NCBI GenBank assembly: GCA_020632975.1
Contig: JACKEL010000013.1
Coordinates: 62,001 to 126,000 of the forward strand
Length of the DNA: 64,000 nt
Origin: Myxococcales bacterium
GTDB lineage: Bacteria; Myxococcota_C; UBA6777
Direction: 5' to 3'
Position numbers and translations under genes: made by a program. Position 1 is the stretch's first letter. Each line of letters opens with the position of its first letter. Under the pieces are notes generated by a model. It was given only the letters and a program-made list of their open reading frames with translations, was not told the DNA's origin and made no database searches. Shown in pieces: positions 35,238 through 45,047 of the stretch.

Positions 35238-38209
35238 CAGTCCAAACGCTCCTTGTTTCTGGAGTGACGGACAGGGACCTCTACACGACGGCGGCGCAAA
35301 AAGACCAATGCCAAGAGACACAAGACCAACCACAACGAAGTGGAAGGTCCAACCGCATGACAAGAACACCCAGGCGACTGATAACGACCTTCTTTTGTGT
35401 CGTCTTCGGACCCTGTACCCGTGACTTTTTTCTCGGATGTTCCGCCCGTATCGCCGACATTTCCAGGAATATCAGGCGTCACATTGTTTTCTGTGACGGG
35501 ATTTCCTTCAGGGTCCACCGTCGAATCCACGGATGTTTCGGGGAGTTGGCCTTCAGGGGTGTTTCCACCTTCGCCATTGTTCCCACCGTCAGGGGTGTTT
35601 CCACCTTCACCATTGTTAGGTTCACCGTTTCCGTTGCCACCCACACACTGACCCGCCACGCAAGTTTGACCGTTGGGACAAGCGATGTTGAGACAAGGAT
35701 CATGTTCGCAAAGACCATTCTGACAAGCCCGTCCCTTAGGACAAGAAACAGATGCACAAGGATCACCCTTGCAGGTTCCGCCCACACAGACCTCGCCTTG
35801 TGCACAAGTCACACCCGCGCAGGGTCCTTGGGTCGAAGGATCGGCTTTGCATGCACCGTCCACACAGATCTCACCTTGTGCGCAAGTCACACCCGCACAT
35901 GAGCCAACACACTTCCCATCGCGGCAAAACTCCGTAGCTGCGCAGTTTACACCTTGGCAGGGATCGACTTCGCAGACCCCGCCCACACAACGCGAGCCCG
36001 AAGGACAGCCATTGACGTAACAGTCGTTGGGAACGCACTTTCCGTAATTGCAAACATCGCTTCCAGAACATTGCACCAAAGTACATGGGTCCACACAGCG
36101 ACCACCAAGGCATCGCTGTGCCCCTGCACAAGAAACACCGACGCAAGGATCGGCCCCGATGCATACGCCATCTTTGCAGGTTTGTCCTTTGGCACACTCA
36201 CCACCACGACAAGCTGCAACACAAGCCCCATCTTTGCATTGGAGACCTTGCGGACACACAGCATTGTTGTCTGCGACACCATCACAGTCATCGTCTCGAC
36301 CATCGCAGATCTCGGGTTGGGGCGTAGGTGCGCTACAAGCAAGCCAGTTGCCATTGTGACAGGTCTCCAAGCCCGAACCACACTTGCCTTGGCAAGGACG
36401 CGTCACGCCATTGTCGATGACACCATCGCAATCGTCATCTTTGCCGTTACAGGTTTCCACTTCGGGGGGAGGTCCAGAACATCCCGTCCACTGGCCACCT
36501 TGGCAAGTCGCAGTCCCTTTTCCACAAGCGGCTTGGCACTCGCGAGGCGCAAGACCGTTGTCGATCTGCCCGTCGCAGTCGTCGTCCACGCCGTTACACT
36601 CTTCGGGTTTGGGTTGTTTTGCAGAACAAGCGTCCCAACGGCCGTTGACGCAAGTCTCAGTGCCTGCACCACAAGCATTTTGGCAGGGTCGTGTGACACC
36701 GTTATCGACTTGACCATCGCAGTCGTCGTCCACGCCGTTACACGTTTCTGTGCTGGGTTCGCGAGCGCTACACTTGCCCCACTGACCCCCAGCGCATGTT
36801 TCAACACCCGCACCACAGGCACTTTGGCAAGCACGAACAAGACCATCGTCGATTTGGCCGTTGCAGTCGTTGTCTTTGCCATCGCAAACTTCGGGTGTGG
36901 GAGGCTCTGCAGTCACAGGGCACTCGACGCCCGAGCCATCCGCCTTGCAGGTATAGTTTGCAGTCTTTAGACAACCACCCACGCCAACAGAGCAGCTTTG
37001 GCCAAGGGTCGAAAAGTCTTCGTCTGTCTTTCCATCGCAGTCGTTGTCGATACCATCGCAACGTTCTGTTTGTGGCGCTCCTGCCTGACCAGAACACGCA
37101 ACGCCCGAACCATCGGACTTACAATTCCACGTCCCACTGTTTTTGCAGGCCCCGACGCCCACAGAACAAGCTGTTCCTTTGTTTGAAAAGTCTTCGTCGA
37201 TCTTTCCGTCGCAATCGTTATCGACGCCATCACAACGCTCGGCTTGGGGATTTCCAGCTTGTGCAGAACACACAAGCCCCGAACCATTGGAGTTACAGGT
37301 CAACTGTCCTGCTCTCTTACAAGATCCGACCCCTACCTCACAAGCGGTTCCTTTGGTGGGGAAGGTTTCATCGGTCAGGCCATTACAGTCGTTGTCTTTG
37401 CCATCGCAGATCTCAGCGCTAGGAGCGCCAGGTTGAACAGAACACTGGGTACCATTCTTGGCAGCATTACAAACGTATGTCCCGCTTCTTGCGCACTCAC
37501 CCACCCCAACATTGCAAGTCTGTCCTTTGTTGAGAAAGGTCTCATCGATCTTTCCATCGCAGTCGTTGTCGAGTCCATCGCAGATCTCAGCGGTGGGCTG
37601 GCAGGTGGGGACACGTTGGCCATTCAGTCGGATGTAACCTTCGCGAAGGTTGGACTCTTGGCAACAGTCATCCACATGCGTCAGGACAACGACGTTGACT
37701 TCCCCGATGGCAGCGTAGCTTTTGAGATCTTGTGACAAACTCTGTCCAAGAAAGACGTAACCATTGGTGGGTGTCACGCCGTTCGGATAACGCGAGTTGT
37801 AGATGGTGATCCGCGTCCCATCGTCCATCCCGTTCAATTCCACGACAAAGCTTGTGAGATTGAAGTTTTGGGGGATCGTGACCTCATTACGAAAGTACGT
37901 AAAGTCCGCACCACAACGACATGCTGTGCCAGCATCGCAAAGCGTGGAACGACGATTCAAATTGATCTTTACAGGGTCAGGTGCGAGGGTCCATCCAGCG
38001 CCTGGCCATGGGGGGATCGAGGCAAACTGATACGTGTACACTGCCCCGTGATCACTTTGGCAGGTAAAGTTCACGATCCCGCTACCTTCGTTCATATACC
38101 ATTGGCCGACGCTTTGGGCCTGGGCTTGTCCAAAGCTTCCTAACCATAAGCCGACAACCAAGCTAACCCACCCAAGAATCCGACATAAACCCAATCCAGC
38201 ACGATGCAT
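35237..38209 (-). CDS. Secreted MopE-like/Cys-rich repeat protein with MYXO-CTERM-like tail
   Basis: 990 residues. Signal peptide (GWVSLVVGLWLGSFGQAQA). About 30-190 is an unassigned beta-rich domain. About 210-640 has nine copies of a CDGxDNDCDGxxDE-type motif, with Cys pairs between, as in MopE-like putative metal-binding proteins. About 660-870 has EB-type Cys repeats (CAGVTCAQGEICVDGAC). A Gly/Asn/Pro linker leads to the sorting tail: GCSC, a membrane helix (LWLVLCLLALVFL) and RRRR, as in MYXO-CTERM substrates, but extended by 15 residues. It should be anchored at or released from the cell surface. AGGAGG is 7 nt before ATG 38209. The stop overlaps the phosphatase start. Confidence 0.88.
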   Translation of the reverse strand: MHRAGLGLCRILGWVSLVVGLWLGSFGQAQAQSVGQWYMNEGSGIVNFTCQSDHGAVYTYQFASIPPWPGAGWTLAPDPVKINLNRRSTLCDAGTACRCGADFTYFRNEVTIPQNFNLTSFVVELNGMDDGTRITIYNSRYPNGVTPTNGYVFLGQSLSQDLKSYAAIGEVNVVVLTHVDDCCQESNLREGYIRLNGQRVPTCQPTAEICDGLDNDCDGKIDETFLNKGQTCNVGVGECARSGTYVCNAAKNGTQCSVQPGAPSAEICDGKDNDCNGLTDETFPTKGTACEVGVGSCKRAGQLTCNSNGSGLVCSAQAGNPQAERCDGVDNDCDGKIDEDFSNKGTACSVGVGACKNSGTWNCKSDGSGVACSGQAGAPQTERCDGIDNDCDGKTDEDFSTLGQSCSVGVGGCLKTANYTCKADGSGVECPVTAEPPTPEVCDGKDNDCNGQIDDGLVRACQSACGAGVETCAGGQWGKCSAREPSTETCNGVDDDCDGQVDNGVTRPCQNACGAGTETCVNGRWDACSAKQPKPEECNGVDDDCDGQIDNGLAPRECQAACGKGTATCQGGQWTGCSGPPPEVETCNGKDDDCDGVIDNGVTRPCQGKCGSGLETCHNGNWLACSAPTPQPEICDGRDDDCDGVADNNAVCPQGLQCKDGACVAACRGGECAKGQTCKDGVCIGADPCVGVSCAGAQRCLGGRCVDPCTLVQCSGSDVCNYGKCVPNDCYVNGCPSGSRCVGGVCEVDPCQGVNCAATEFCRDGKCVGSCAGVTCAQGEICVDGACKADPSTQGPCAGVTCAQGEVCVGGTCKGDPCASVSCPKGRACQNGLCEHDPCLNIACPNGQTCVAGQCVGGNGNGEPNNGEGGNTPDGGNNGEGGNTPEGQLPETSVDSTVDPEGNPVTENNVTPDIPGNVGDTGGTSEKKVTGTGSEDDTKEGRYQSPGCSCHAVGPSTSLWLVLCLLALVFLRRRRVEVPVRHSRNKERLD

Positions 38210-38478
38210 CATAAGACCTCCTGTGGGGTAATCCATCTTGATCCCAACGGTCCCGCCCCACTTTGTGAAGAACATCCATAGAAGACGAGGGGCAAACAGC
38301 CTTTGACGAAGAAAAAGAGGGTCCTTGCCCAAAGCCCCATCCATCCAACTGTTATAGCTATACTTTTCGCCATTTGGCAAGGCACCCACCACAAACAAGC
38401 CCCACAAACCCCCCACGATGCAGCGTCCTCCCCTTGGACGCTTGCACTTCAAACAAGCTTCTTTTTGAACTTTTTTTC

Positions 38479-39744
38479 TTAGGGGCGGATATGGCCTTGT
38501 CCAAAGACGATCCACTTGTAAGTGGTCAACTCTTCTAGGCCCATGGGACCTCGGGCATGGAGTTTTTGTGTGCTAATCGCGACTTCCGCGCCCAGTCCAA
38601 ACTGGCTCCCATCTGTAAATCGCGTGCTCGCATTCACATAAACCGCCGCAGAGTTGATGGCTTGTACAAAGCGCGTGGCGTGCTCGAAGTTGTTGGTCAA
38701 GATCGAGTCAGAGTGCTCGGAGCTGTGTTGGTGGATATGTTCGATGGCTTCGTCGAGATCTTTGACAAGGCGAACACCAAGCGTCAAAGACAGCCACTCT
38801 TGATCAAAGTCATCGGGTCCAGCGATGTCTCGACGAATCGTGGCACCCGAGGCTTGTAGGATCTCTTCTACTTCGGGGGTGACCTTGAGCAAGACATCGC
38901 TTTGCTGAAGACGCGATGCCACCGCAGGGATAAAGCCTTTTGCGACAGAATGATGCACCAACAAAGTGTCGAGCGCATTGCAAACGGAAGGACGCTGAAC
39001 CTTCGCATTTTCCACGATATCCACAGCCCGTTCGAGATCCGCTGTTTGGTCAACGAAGATATGACAGATGCCGATTCCACCCGTAATCACGGGGATCGTG
39101 CTTTGCTTGCGACACAGCTCATGTAGCGATGCCCCACCGCGAGGGATGATCATATCGACATACTGATCCAACTGCAAAAGCTCGGCAACGAGGGCCCGAT
39201 CAGGATCTTCGATGTATTGCACTGCGTCTTTGGGGAGCCCAGCTTCTTCAATCGCCTGTCGAATCACCCGAACCAAGGCGAGGTTGCTATGCAAGGTCTC
39301 ACTTCCGCCGCGTAAGATCACCGCATTACCCGTCTTGAGAGCCAACACAGCGACATCTATGGTGACGTTGGGACGCGCTTCGTAGATGACCCCCAAGACT
39401 CCGATGGGGATACGACGACGCGACAAACGCAAGCCATTGGGCAAGACACGCCCTTCGATCTCAACCCCTACAGGATCGGGCAAAGCCACAACACTACGCG
39501 TATCATTGGCCAGACCTGCGATCCGTGCATCGTTCAACAACAAACGGTCCAACAATGCCGAAGAGAGGCCTTTTTCGCGCCCTGCCGCAACATCTTTTTG
39601 ATTGGCGGCCAACAAAGTGGGGGCATGTTCTTCTAACGCCGAAGCAATCGCGAGCAAAGCTTGATCCTTTGCTGTGGTGGAAAGCATCGCAAGTTGTCGG
39701 CTGGCTTGTCGTGCCGCACGTCCAAGGGATTCCAAACGAGACAT
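38479..39744 (-). CDS. proA: Glutamate-5-semialdehyde dehydrogenase (gamma-glutamyl phosphate reductase)
   Basis: 421 residues, close to the usual length of ProA. It reduces gamma-glutamyl phosphate with NADPH to glutamate semialdehyde, the second step of proline synthesis, in the cytoplasm. Typical blocks are GVIYEARPNVTIDVAVLALK, ILRGGSETLHSN, IIPRGGASLHELC, and VQRPSVCNALDTLLVH, the last holding the catalytic Cys; FTDGSQFGLGAEVAIST closes the enzyme. AGGAG lies before the ATG at 39744. It begins 39 bp after proB and is surely in its operon. Confidence 0.97.
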   Translation of the reverse strand: MSRLESLGRAARQASRQLAMLSTTAKDQALLAIASALEEHAPTLLAANQKDVAAGREKGLSSALLDRLLLNDARIAGLANDTRSVVALPDPVGVEIEGRVLPNGLRLSRRRIPIGVLGVIYEARPNVTIDVAVLALKTGNAVILRGGSETLHSNLALVRVIRQAIEEAGLPKDAVQYIEDPDRALVAELLQLDQYVDMIIPRGGASLHELCRKQSTIPVITGGIGICHIFVDQTADLERAVDIVENAKVQRPSVCNALDTLLVHHSVAKGFIPAVASRLQQSDVLLKVTPEVEEILQASGATIRRDIAGPDDFDQEWLSLTLGVRLVKDLDEAIEHIHQHSSEHSDSILTNNFEHATRFVQAINSAAVYVNASTRFTDGSQFGLGAEVAISTQKLHARGPMGLEELTTYKWIVFGQGHIRP

Positions 39745-39783
39745 CGGGCCTTCTCCTCTTCCAAAACACATAACAGAAACGAA

Positions 39784-40938
39784 TTACACCAAGATCAAAT
39801 CATTGCGGTGAACGAGAGGTCCCCAAGAATACCCCAACGTCTCCACGATGGCCTCTGAGCGCATCCCTGCGATACGTCGAGCCGTCATACTGTCGTAACG
39901 AACGATGCCACGGGCAAATGCAGGCGCATCAGGACATCGGATCTGCACAAGATCTCCGCGTCGAAACTCGCCTTCCACCGCAACAAGACCCGAAGCCAAG
40001 AGGCTACGCCCTTGAAGACGCAAAGCATCAGCAGCCCCTGCGTCCACCACCAAAGAAACTTGGGGGCGTGGACCTGCCAACAACCATCCCTTGCGCTGTT
40101 CGAGTGGGTTTTCTCCCGCCAAAAACCGCGTACCAAGGGACTCTCCACCCACAACCCGCTCGATCACATTGGGGAGATGTCCTGCTGCGATCACGACTTC
40201 CGTCCCCATGCGTTGGGCGATTTCAGCGGCTTGTAGCTTCGTTGCCATCCCCCCCGTCCCAAGGCCACTTACGCTTCCGCCAGCCATCTGTTTGATCGAC
40301 TCATCGATCTCAGCCACTTCAGCGATCAAGCGCGCTTCAGGATTGTGATGGGGATTGGCCGTGTACAAACCATCGATATCCGTCAAAAGAACCAACAGAT
40401 CCGCCCCACACAAGGTCGCCACCAAAGCAGAGAGATTGTCATTGTCCCCCACTTTAATCTCTTCTGTGGCCACAGCATCATTTTCATTGATAATCGGCAA
40501 GATACCTTCACGAAGAAGTGTCATCAGGGTGTCGCGAGCATTGAGAAAGCGATCACGGCTTTCAACATCCGCGCGCGTCAACAAGACTTGACCCACACGA
40601 ATCCCATAAATCTCAAAAAGATTGTCCCAAACCCGCATCAATCGGCTCTGTCCAACCGCTGCAAGCATCTGCTTGTAGGCCATCGAAGAAGACGGCGTAG
40701 GAAACCCCAAGCGCTCTCGCCCTGCGGCGATCGCCCCCGAAGAACAAATCAAAAGCTCATGTCCCGCACGCATCAATGCGGCGCACTGACGGGCGATCTC
40801 TACCATACGAGGGAGATCCAGATGCGGAGCTCCACCCGTCAAAACGCTGGTGCCCAACTTGATGACAACCCGACGATGCCCTTCGTTGGGCACCAAACTG
40901 CGTTCATCGCTCTGCAATCTCTGTTCTTCCTGCGACAT
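39784..40938 (-). CDS. proB: Glutamate 5-kinase
   Basis: 384 residues. It phosphorylates glutamate to gamma-glutamyl phosphate, the first and feedback-inhibited step of proline synthesis. The kinase domain shows VVIKLGTSVLTGG, SSGAIAAGRERLG, INENDAVATEEIKVGDNDNLSALVA and DGLYTANP; the C-terminal PUA domain runs from about 295 (GSLLASGLVAVEGEFRRGDLVQI). AAGGA lies 8 nt before ATG 40938; the open frame to 41424 is non-coding. It leads the proB-proA operon. Confidence 0.97.
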   Translation of the reverse strand: MSQEEQRLQSDERSLVPNEGHRRVVIKLGTSVLTGGAPHLDLPRMVEIARQCAALMRAGHELLICSSGAIAAGRERLGFPTPSSSMAYKQMLAAVGQSRLMRVWDNLFEIYGIRVGQVLLTRADVESRDRFLNARDTLMTLLREGILPIINENDAVATEEIKVGDNDNLSALVATLCGADLLVLLTDIDGLYTANPHHNPEARLIAEVAEIDESIKQMAGGSVSGLGTGGMATKLQAAEIAQRMGTEVVIAAGHLPNVIERVVGGESLGTRFLAGENPLEQRKGWLLAGPRPQVSLVVDAGAADALRLQGRSLLASGLVAVEGEFRRGDLVQIRCPDAPAFARGIVRYDSMTARRIAGMRSEAIVETLGYSWGPLVHRNDLILV

Positions 40939-41280
40939 CTCTACATTCCTTGCGCGACAGAACCCCTCTCCCTCCATGGGAGAGTCTTCAAGGGCGGAAC
41001 CAAACAGGCCCCGAAAACAAAGGGGATAACCTACCACAAGCTTTCTCGAACACAAGCACTCCCTCCCCAAGAGAAAGACACAACAAAAAAACAACTCCGT
41101 GATCTCAAACGATTCGCAACAACCCCAACCACAAATCCCGCCTCTCTGCTTGACGTCGATGCGCGTTCTTGATAGCCCTTGATGCGATACATACGCAGTC
41201 AAAGGCGACCTCGGGACCTTCGCCTGAAACGCCCCTAGGCATCTCCTCCATCCCCCGAAAATGCAGGAATGGTGGTCATC
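40939..41280. other. 342-bp divergent spacer, no gene
   Basis: This region lies between proB and the HEAT-PilT gene and should hold both promoters. I see no tRNA, strong palindrome, terminator or supported reading frame. Confidence 0.4.
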
Positions 41281-43758
41281 ATGGCAATCTTCACGGGAAA
41301 AAAGAACATCGTCCAACAGATCCAAAGCAACGCTTGGCAAAGTCCCCAAGAAAAACAGCAGATCCTGCTCAAGTTGAGAGAGTCTGGACCGCGCTCTGCC
41401 GAAGTTGTGCCCTTGCTCTTGCACCGCGACAGCGATGTGCGTCGTTTTAGTGCGGAGATCTTCTTGGCCCGCCCAGATATCGGCGGCGCCAAAGCCCTTT
41501 TGGACTCACTCGAAAATGCACCTCCCCAAGCCCGTAGTTTTGGGGGACAACTCCTAAGCAAGATGCCTGCGGAGATGGTCCAACGGGTTCTTGATGGCTT
41601 GCTCAAAGATCGCAACGCCTCAAAGCAACGTATGGGTTGGGAGATCGCAGTTGCACTCACAGGGCGTCTTGGTGCGATTTACCTAGAGCGCGCGGTTCTT
41701 GAAGGACCCACCGCCCTCCGTCCCATCGCCCTACAAAAACTCTTACAAGAACGTCAGCCCCGCCAAGTCCAACAGCTTTTGGTGGAACTCGCGAACGACA
41801 AGGACACACGTATCGCGACAGTCGCTCTTGAAGCACTTTCTCATGTGCAAAGTGGCAGCCCCAAGATCATGGAGATCATGCTCTCCTGCTTGGCTGGCCA
41901 AGACGCAGCACGCAGACAGCTCGCAAGCCAATACCTCCAACAAAATGCCCAAAGCGATCCTGCGGGGATGCGGAAGCGGATGTACGATCTGCTCAACCAA
42001 GGCGAAGACGCCAGCCGCAGACAAGCCCTTGAGATCATCCTTCGAACAGGTGATACCCGCGAGATCTTGACGGAGTTGTTGCTTTATCTCCAAGAACTCG
42101 CAGGATGGTTGCGCGATCGCATCCTCGATATGTTGCGTGGCTTTGGTGAGGAGATCTTGCGTGCGGCTGTTGCGCTGCTTCAGCACCCCCAAGAAGAAGT
42201 ACGAACCGCAGCGTTGATCCTTGCAGAAAACTTCCAAGACCCCCGTATCCTCGGTCCGATCTGCAATCTCTTGAACGACGAAGACTGGTGGTTGCGCGTC
42301 AATGCTTGCGATACCTTGGGCCGTTTGAAAGATGAACGCGCGGTTCCTTACCTTGTCCAAGCCCTCCAAGACGAAGAAGCTCGCTGGGCTGCCATCGATT
42401 CGCTCGCTCAGATCGGCTCGCAAAATGCACTCAAGCCCCTCGCGCAGCTTCTCCGTGACAAGCGACAAGAAGTTCGCCTCGAAGTCATCAGCGCTTTCGA
42501 CCGTTTTACGCACCCGTCTCTTTTGCCTTTGCTACGCTCTGTTCGAGAGCGCGATCCTTCCGTCGAAGTGCGTACACGCGCCACAGAAGTCTCGCGAAAC
42601 ATGGCAGGACGCCTCAAAGTCGAAGAAGACGAAGATATCCAAACACAAACAGAACAAACCTTCGACAAGCCCATCGATCAATTGCTTTCAAAGATCCGCG
42701 ATCGCGGTGCATCCGACCTCCACATCACGGTAGAAGAACCGCCATTCTCGCGTTATCGCGGTGAACTCAGCCGCCTCGAAGACGAAGACGAGTTCACCGC
42801 CGAGACCACGGAAGAAACCTTGATGTCGATCCTTGACGAACGACAAAAGAAGATCTTCCAAGAGGTCGGAGAGATCGACTTTTGCTACTCGATCCCCGAA
42901 GTCGGTCGTTATCGTGCAAACGCTTTCGTCCAACGTCGCGGCGTGTGTATGACTTTTCGTACCATCCCCAACATCCCGCCCACTTTTGAGGATCTGCGGA
43001 TTCCTGCGCACATCACGGAGTTGTTGGACTACCACCAAGGGATCATCGTGGTCTCAGGCCCCAGTAGCTCGGGGAAATCAACAACCCTCGCAGCGATCAT
43101 CAACCTGATCAACGAATCGAAACCCACCCACGTGATCACACTCGAAGATCCTATCGAGTTCGTGCACCCGCCCAAGATCGCGTTGGTCAACCAACGTGAG
43201 GTCGGGAAACACACGGAGTCCTTTGCACGTGCGCTGCGCGGTGCCCTCCGTGAAGACCCCGATGTCATCATGGTCGGCGAGATGCGTGACCCCGAAACCA
43301 TCCGTATGTCCCTCGAAGCTGCGGAAACAGGCCACCTTGTGATCGCGACACTCCACACCACAAACGCCATCCAGACGGTCGATCGGATCATTGGTGCCTT
43401 CCCACCATCCGAGCAAGGACAGATCCGTATGTCCCTCTCTGAATCCCTCAAATACGTCATGTGTCAGTCGTTGCTCCCGCGCAAAGACGGCAATGGACGC
43501 GTTGCAGTGTTTGAAATCCTCAAAAACACACTCAACGTCAGCAACTTGATCCGTGAAGACAAGACCTACCAGCTTCCGAGTATGATGCAGATCGGACGAA
43601 ATGCTGGGATGCAAACGGTTGATCAAGCCTTGATGGCACTCGTTCAAGGTGACTTGATCTCCGCCGAAGATGCGTGGCTGCGTGCCGAAAAATCCGAAAC
43701 CTTTGAGCCTATGTGTAGCCCTCAGTTCTTACGAGAAAAGTCTCTGACAGAAGGCTAA
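41281..43758 (+). CDS. HEAT-repeat protein fused to PilT/PilU-type ATPase
   Basis: 825 residues. About 1-430 are HEAT-type helical repeats, ending in a run with LNDEDWWLRVNACDTLGRLKDERAVPYLVQAL. After an acidic linker, about 465-815 is a PilT-type ATPase: GASDLHI near the start, Walker A GPSSSGKST at about 593, TLEDPIEFVH (Asp box), REDPDVIMVGEMRDPETI (Walker B) and TLHTTNAIQTVDRI (His box). PilT-type ATPases power type IV pilus retraction as hexamers. The HEAT part may dock on other motility proteins. ATG 41281 begins the clear coding part. PilT follows 79 bp later, likely in one operon. Confidence 0.9.
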   Translation: MAIFTGKKNIVQQIQSNAWQSPQEKQQILLKLRESGPRSAEVVPLLLHRDSDVRRFSAEIFLARPDIGGAKALLDSLENAPPQARSFGGQLLSKMPAEMVQRVLDGLLKDRNASKQRMGWEIAVALTGRLGAIYLERAVLEGPTALRPIALQKLLQERQPRQVQQLLVELANDKDTRIATVALEALSHVQSGSPKIMEIMLSCLAGQDAARRQLASQYLQQNAQSDPAGMRKRMYDLLNQGEDASRRQALEIILRTGDTREILTELLLYLQELAGWLRDRILDMLRGFGEEILRAAVALLQHPQEEVRTAALILAENFQDPRILGPICNLLNDEDWWLRVNACDTLGRLKDERAVPYLVQALQDEEARWAAIDSLAQIGSQNALKPLAQLLRDKRQEVRLEVISAFDRFTHPSLLPLLRSVRERDPSVEVRTRATEVSRNMAGRLKVEEDEDIQTQTEQTFDKPIDQLLSKIRDRGASDLHITVEEPPFSRYRGELSRLEDEDEFTAETTEETLMSILDERQKKIFQEVGEIDFCYSIPEVGRYRANAFVQRRGVCMTFRTIPNIPPTFEDLRIPAHITELLDYHQGIIVVSGPSSSGKSTTLAAIINLINESKPTHVITLEDPIEFVHPPKIALVNQREVGKHTESFARALRGALREDPDVIMVGEMRDPETIRMSLEAAETGHLVIATLHTTNAIQTVDRIIGAFPPSEQGQIRMSLSESLKYVMCQSLLPRKDGNGRVAVFEILKNTLNVSNLIREDKTYQLPSMMQIGRNAGMQTVDQALMALVQGDLISAEDAWLRAEKSETFEPMCSPQFLREKSLTEG

Positions 43759-43837
43759 GACATCTTCGTGATCAGGGGAGACACGCCCCAAAGTCTATCG
43801 GTTATGCCACACGACACTACACGCATAGGAGCCCACC

Positions 43838-44929
43838 ATGGCGACCAACAACCGTATTGACCGCTTTCTCCGCTTGATGAGAGAGCGTGGCGCTTCGGAC
43901 CTTCATATCTCTGTGGGGCGCCCTCCCATCTTGCGTACCAGCGGACGAATCGAGCCCATTCGTTATCGCGTGATCGAAAACCACGACTACGTCGACCTGA
44001 TGCGTCCGATCGCACCGCCCCATCTGTGGGAAAGGTACATGGAGACAGGCGATACAGACTTCGCTTACGAAGTCCCCGACCTTGCGCGCTTTCGTGTAAA
44101 CTTGTTCAAACAAGAACGCGGTTATGGCGCAGTGTTTCGTATCATCCCCACCAAGATCATGACCATCGAACAGCTTGGACTCCCCAAAGCCGTGCACAAA
44201 CTCACGCGGCTGCGTTCTGGGCTGGTCTTGGTCACAGGTCCGACAGGTTCGGGGAAATCGACCACCTTGTCTGCCATCATCAACGAGATGAACGTCTCGC
44301 GAAAGATGCACTTCATCACGATCGAAGACCCCATCGAATTCGTGCACGAAAACCAACAAGCTCTCGTGAGCCAACGCGAAGTGGGTCAACACTCTCACAG
44401 CTTCTCTAACGCTCTGCGGGCCGCCGTTCGCGAAGACCCTGACTGCATCCTCGTCGGCGAGATGCGCGACCTCGAAACCATCCGCATGGCTCTCAGCGCC
44501 GCAGAGACGGGTCTTTTGGTCTTTGGAACCTTGCACACCAACTCGGCCGCCAAGACCATGGACCGTATCATCAACGTTTTCCCAAGCGATCAACAGGACG
44601 GTGTGCGTTCTGTTCTCGCAAGCGTCGTCAAGGGTGTTCTTTCCCAACAGCTCCTACGCCGCAAACAAGGCGGACGTGTCGCCGCCATTGAAATCCTCTT
44701 TGGTACACCTGCGTTGACATCACAGATCCGAGAAGGCAAAACGCACCAGATCCCAGGTATGATCAAAGCAGGAAAAGCTCAAGGAATGATTTCGATGGAT
44801 GATAGTCTCAAGGTTCTCGTCGAAAAGGATATCATCGATCCTGAAGCCGCTCTTGAAAAAGCCATCGACAAAGATGAGATGCGAAAGTGGCTCAACGCTG
44901 TAGGCTTCAGAGTCTCAGAAGGCGCCTAG
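43838..44929 (+). CDS. pilT: Type IV pilus retraction ATPase
   Basis: 363 residues, full length. GASDLHISVGRPPI and the PAS-like N-terminal domain come first, then Walker A GPTGSGKSTT, FITIEDPIEFVHE, REDPDCILVGEMRDLETI and the His box TLHTNSAAKTMDRI. The C-terminal TSQIREGKTHQI resembles the AIRNLIRE segment. It powers pilus retraction for twitching. It lies after the HEAT-PilT gene and before the kinase-FGE gene; no pilin or assembly genes are in the window. Whether it is the main PilT of the cell cannot be told here. Confidence 0.93.
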   Translation: MATNNRIDRFLRLMRERGASDLHISVGRPPILRTSGRIEPIRYRVIENHDYVDLMRPIAPPHLWERYMETGDTDFAYEVPDLARFRVNLFKQERGYGAVFRIIPTKIMTIEQLGLPKAVHKLTRLRSGLVLVTGPTGSGKSTTLSAIINEMNVSRKMHFITIEDPIEFVHENQQALVSQREVGQHSHSFSNALRAAVREDPDCILVGEMRDLETIRMALSAAETGLLVFGTLHTNSAAKTMDRIINVFPSDQQDGVRSVLASVVKGVLSQQLLRRKQGGRVAAIEILFGTPALTSQIREGKTHQIPGMIKAGKAQGMISMDDSLKVLVEKDIIDPEAALEKAIDKDEMRKWLNAVGFRVSEGA

Positions 44930-45047
44930 ACACTACACTCTCCGCCCACTCTCTCGATTTGCTCCCCGCCTTCTCATCACGCTGTCTTGGGCCTTGTTGC
45001 GATCCATATCACCTTTTTGACCGATTGACCGCAGGAATCACGACATT

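Noticed and set aside
38423..38441. GCGTCC / GGACGC hairpin between proA and the MopE-like gene as terminator
   Set aside because: Short stem and no T-run on either strand.
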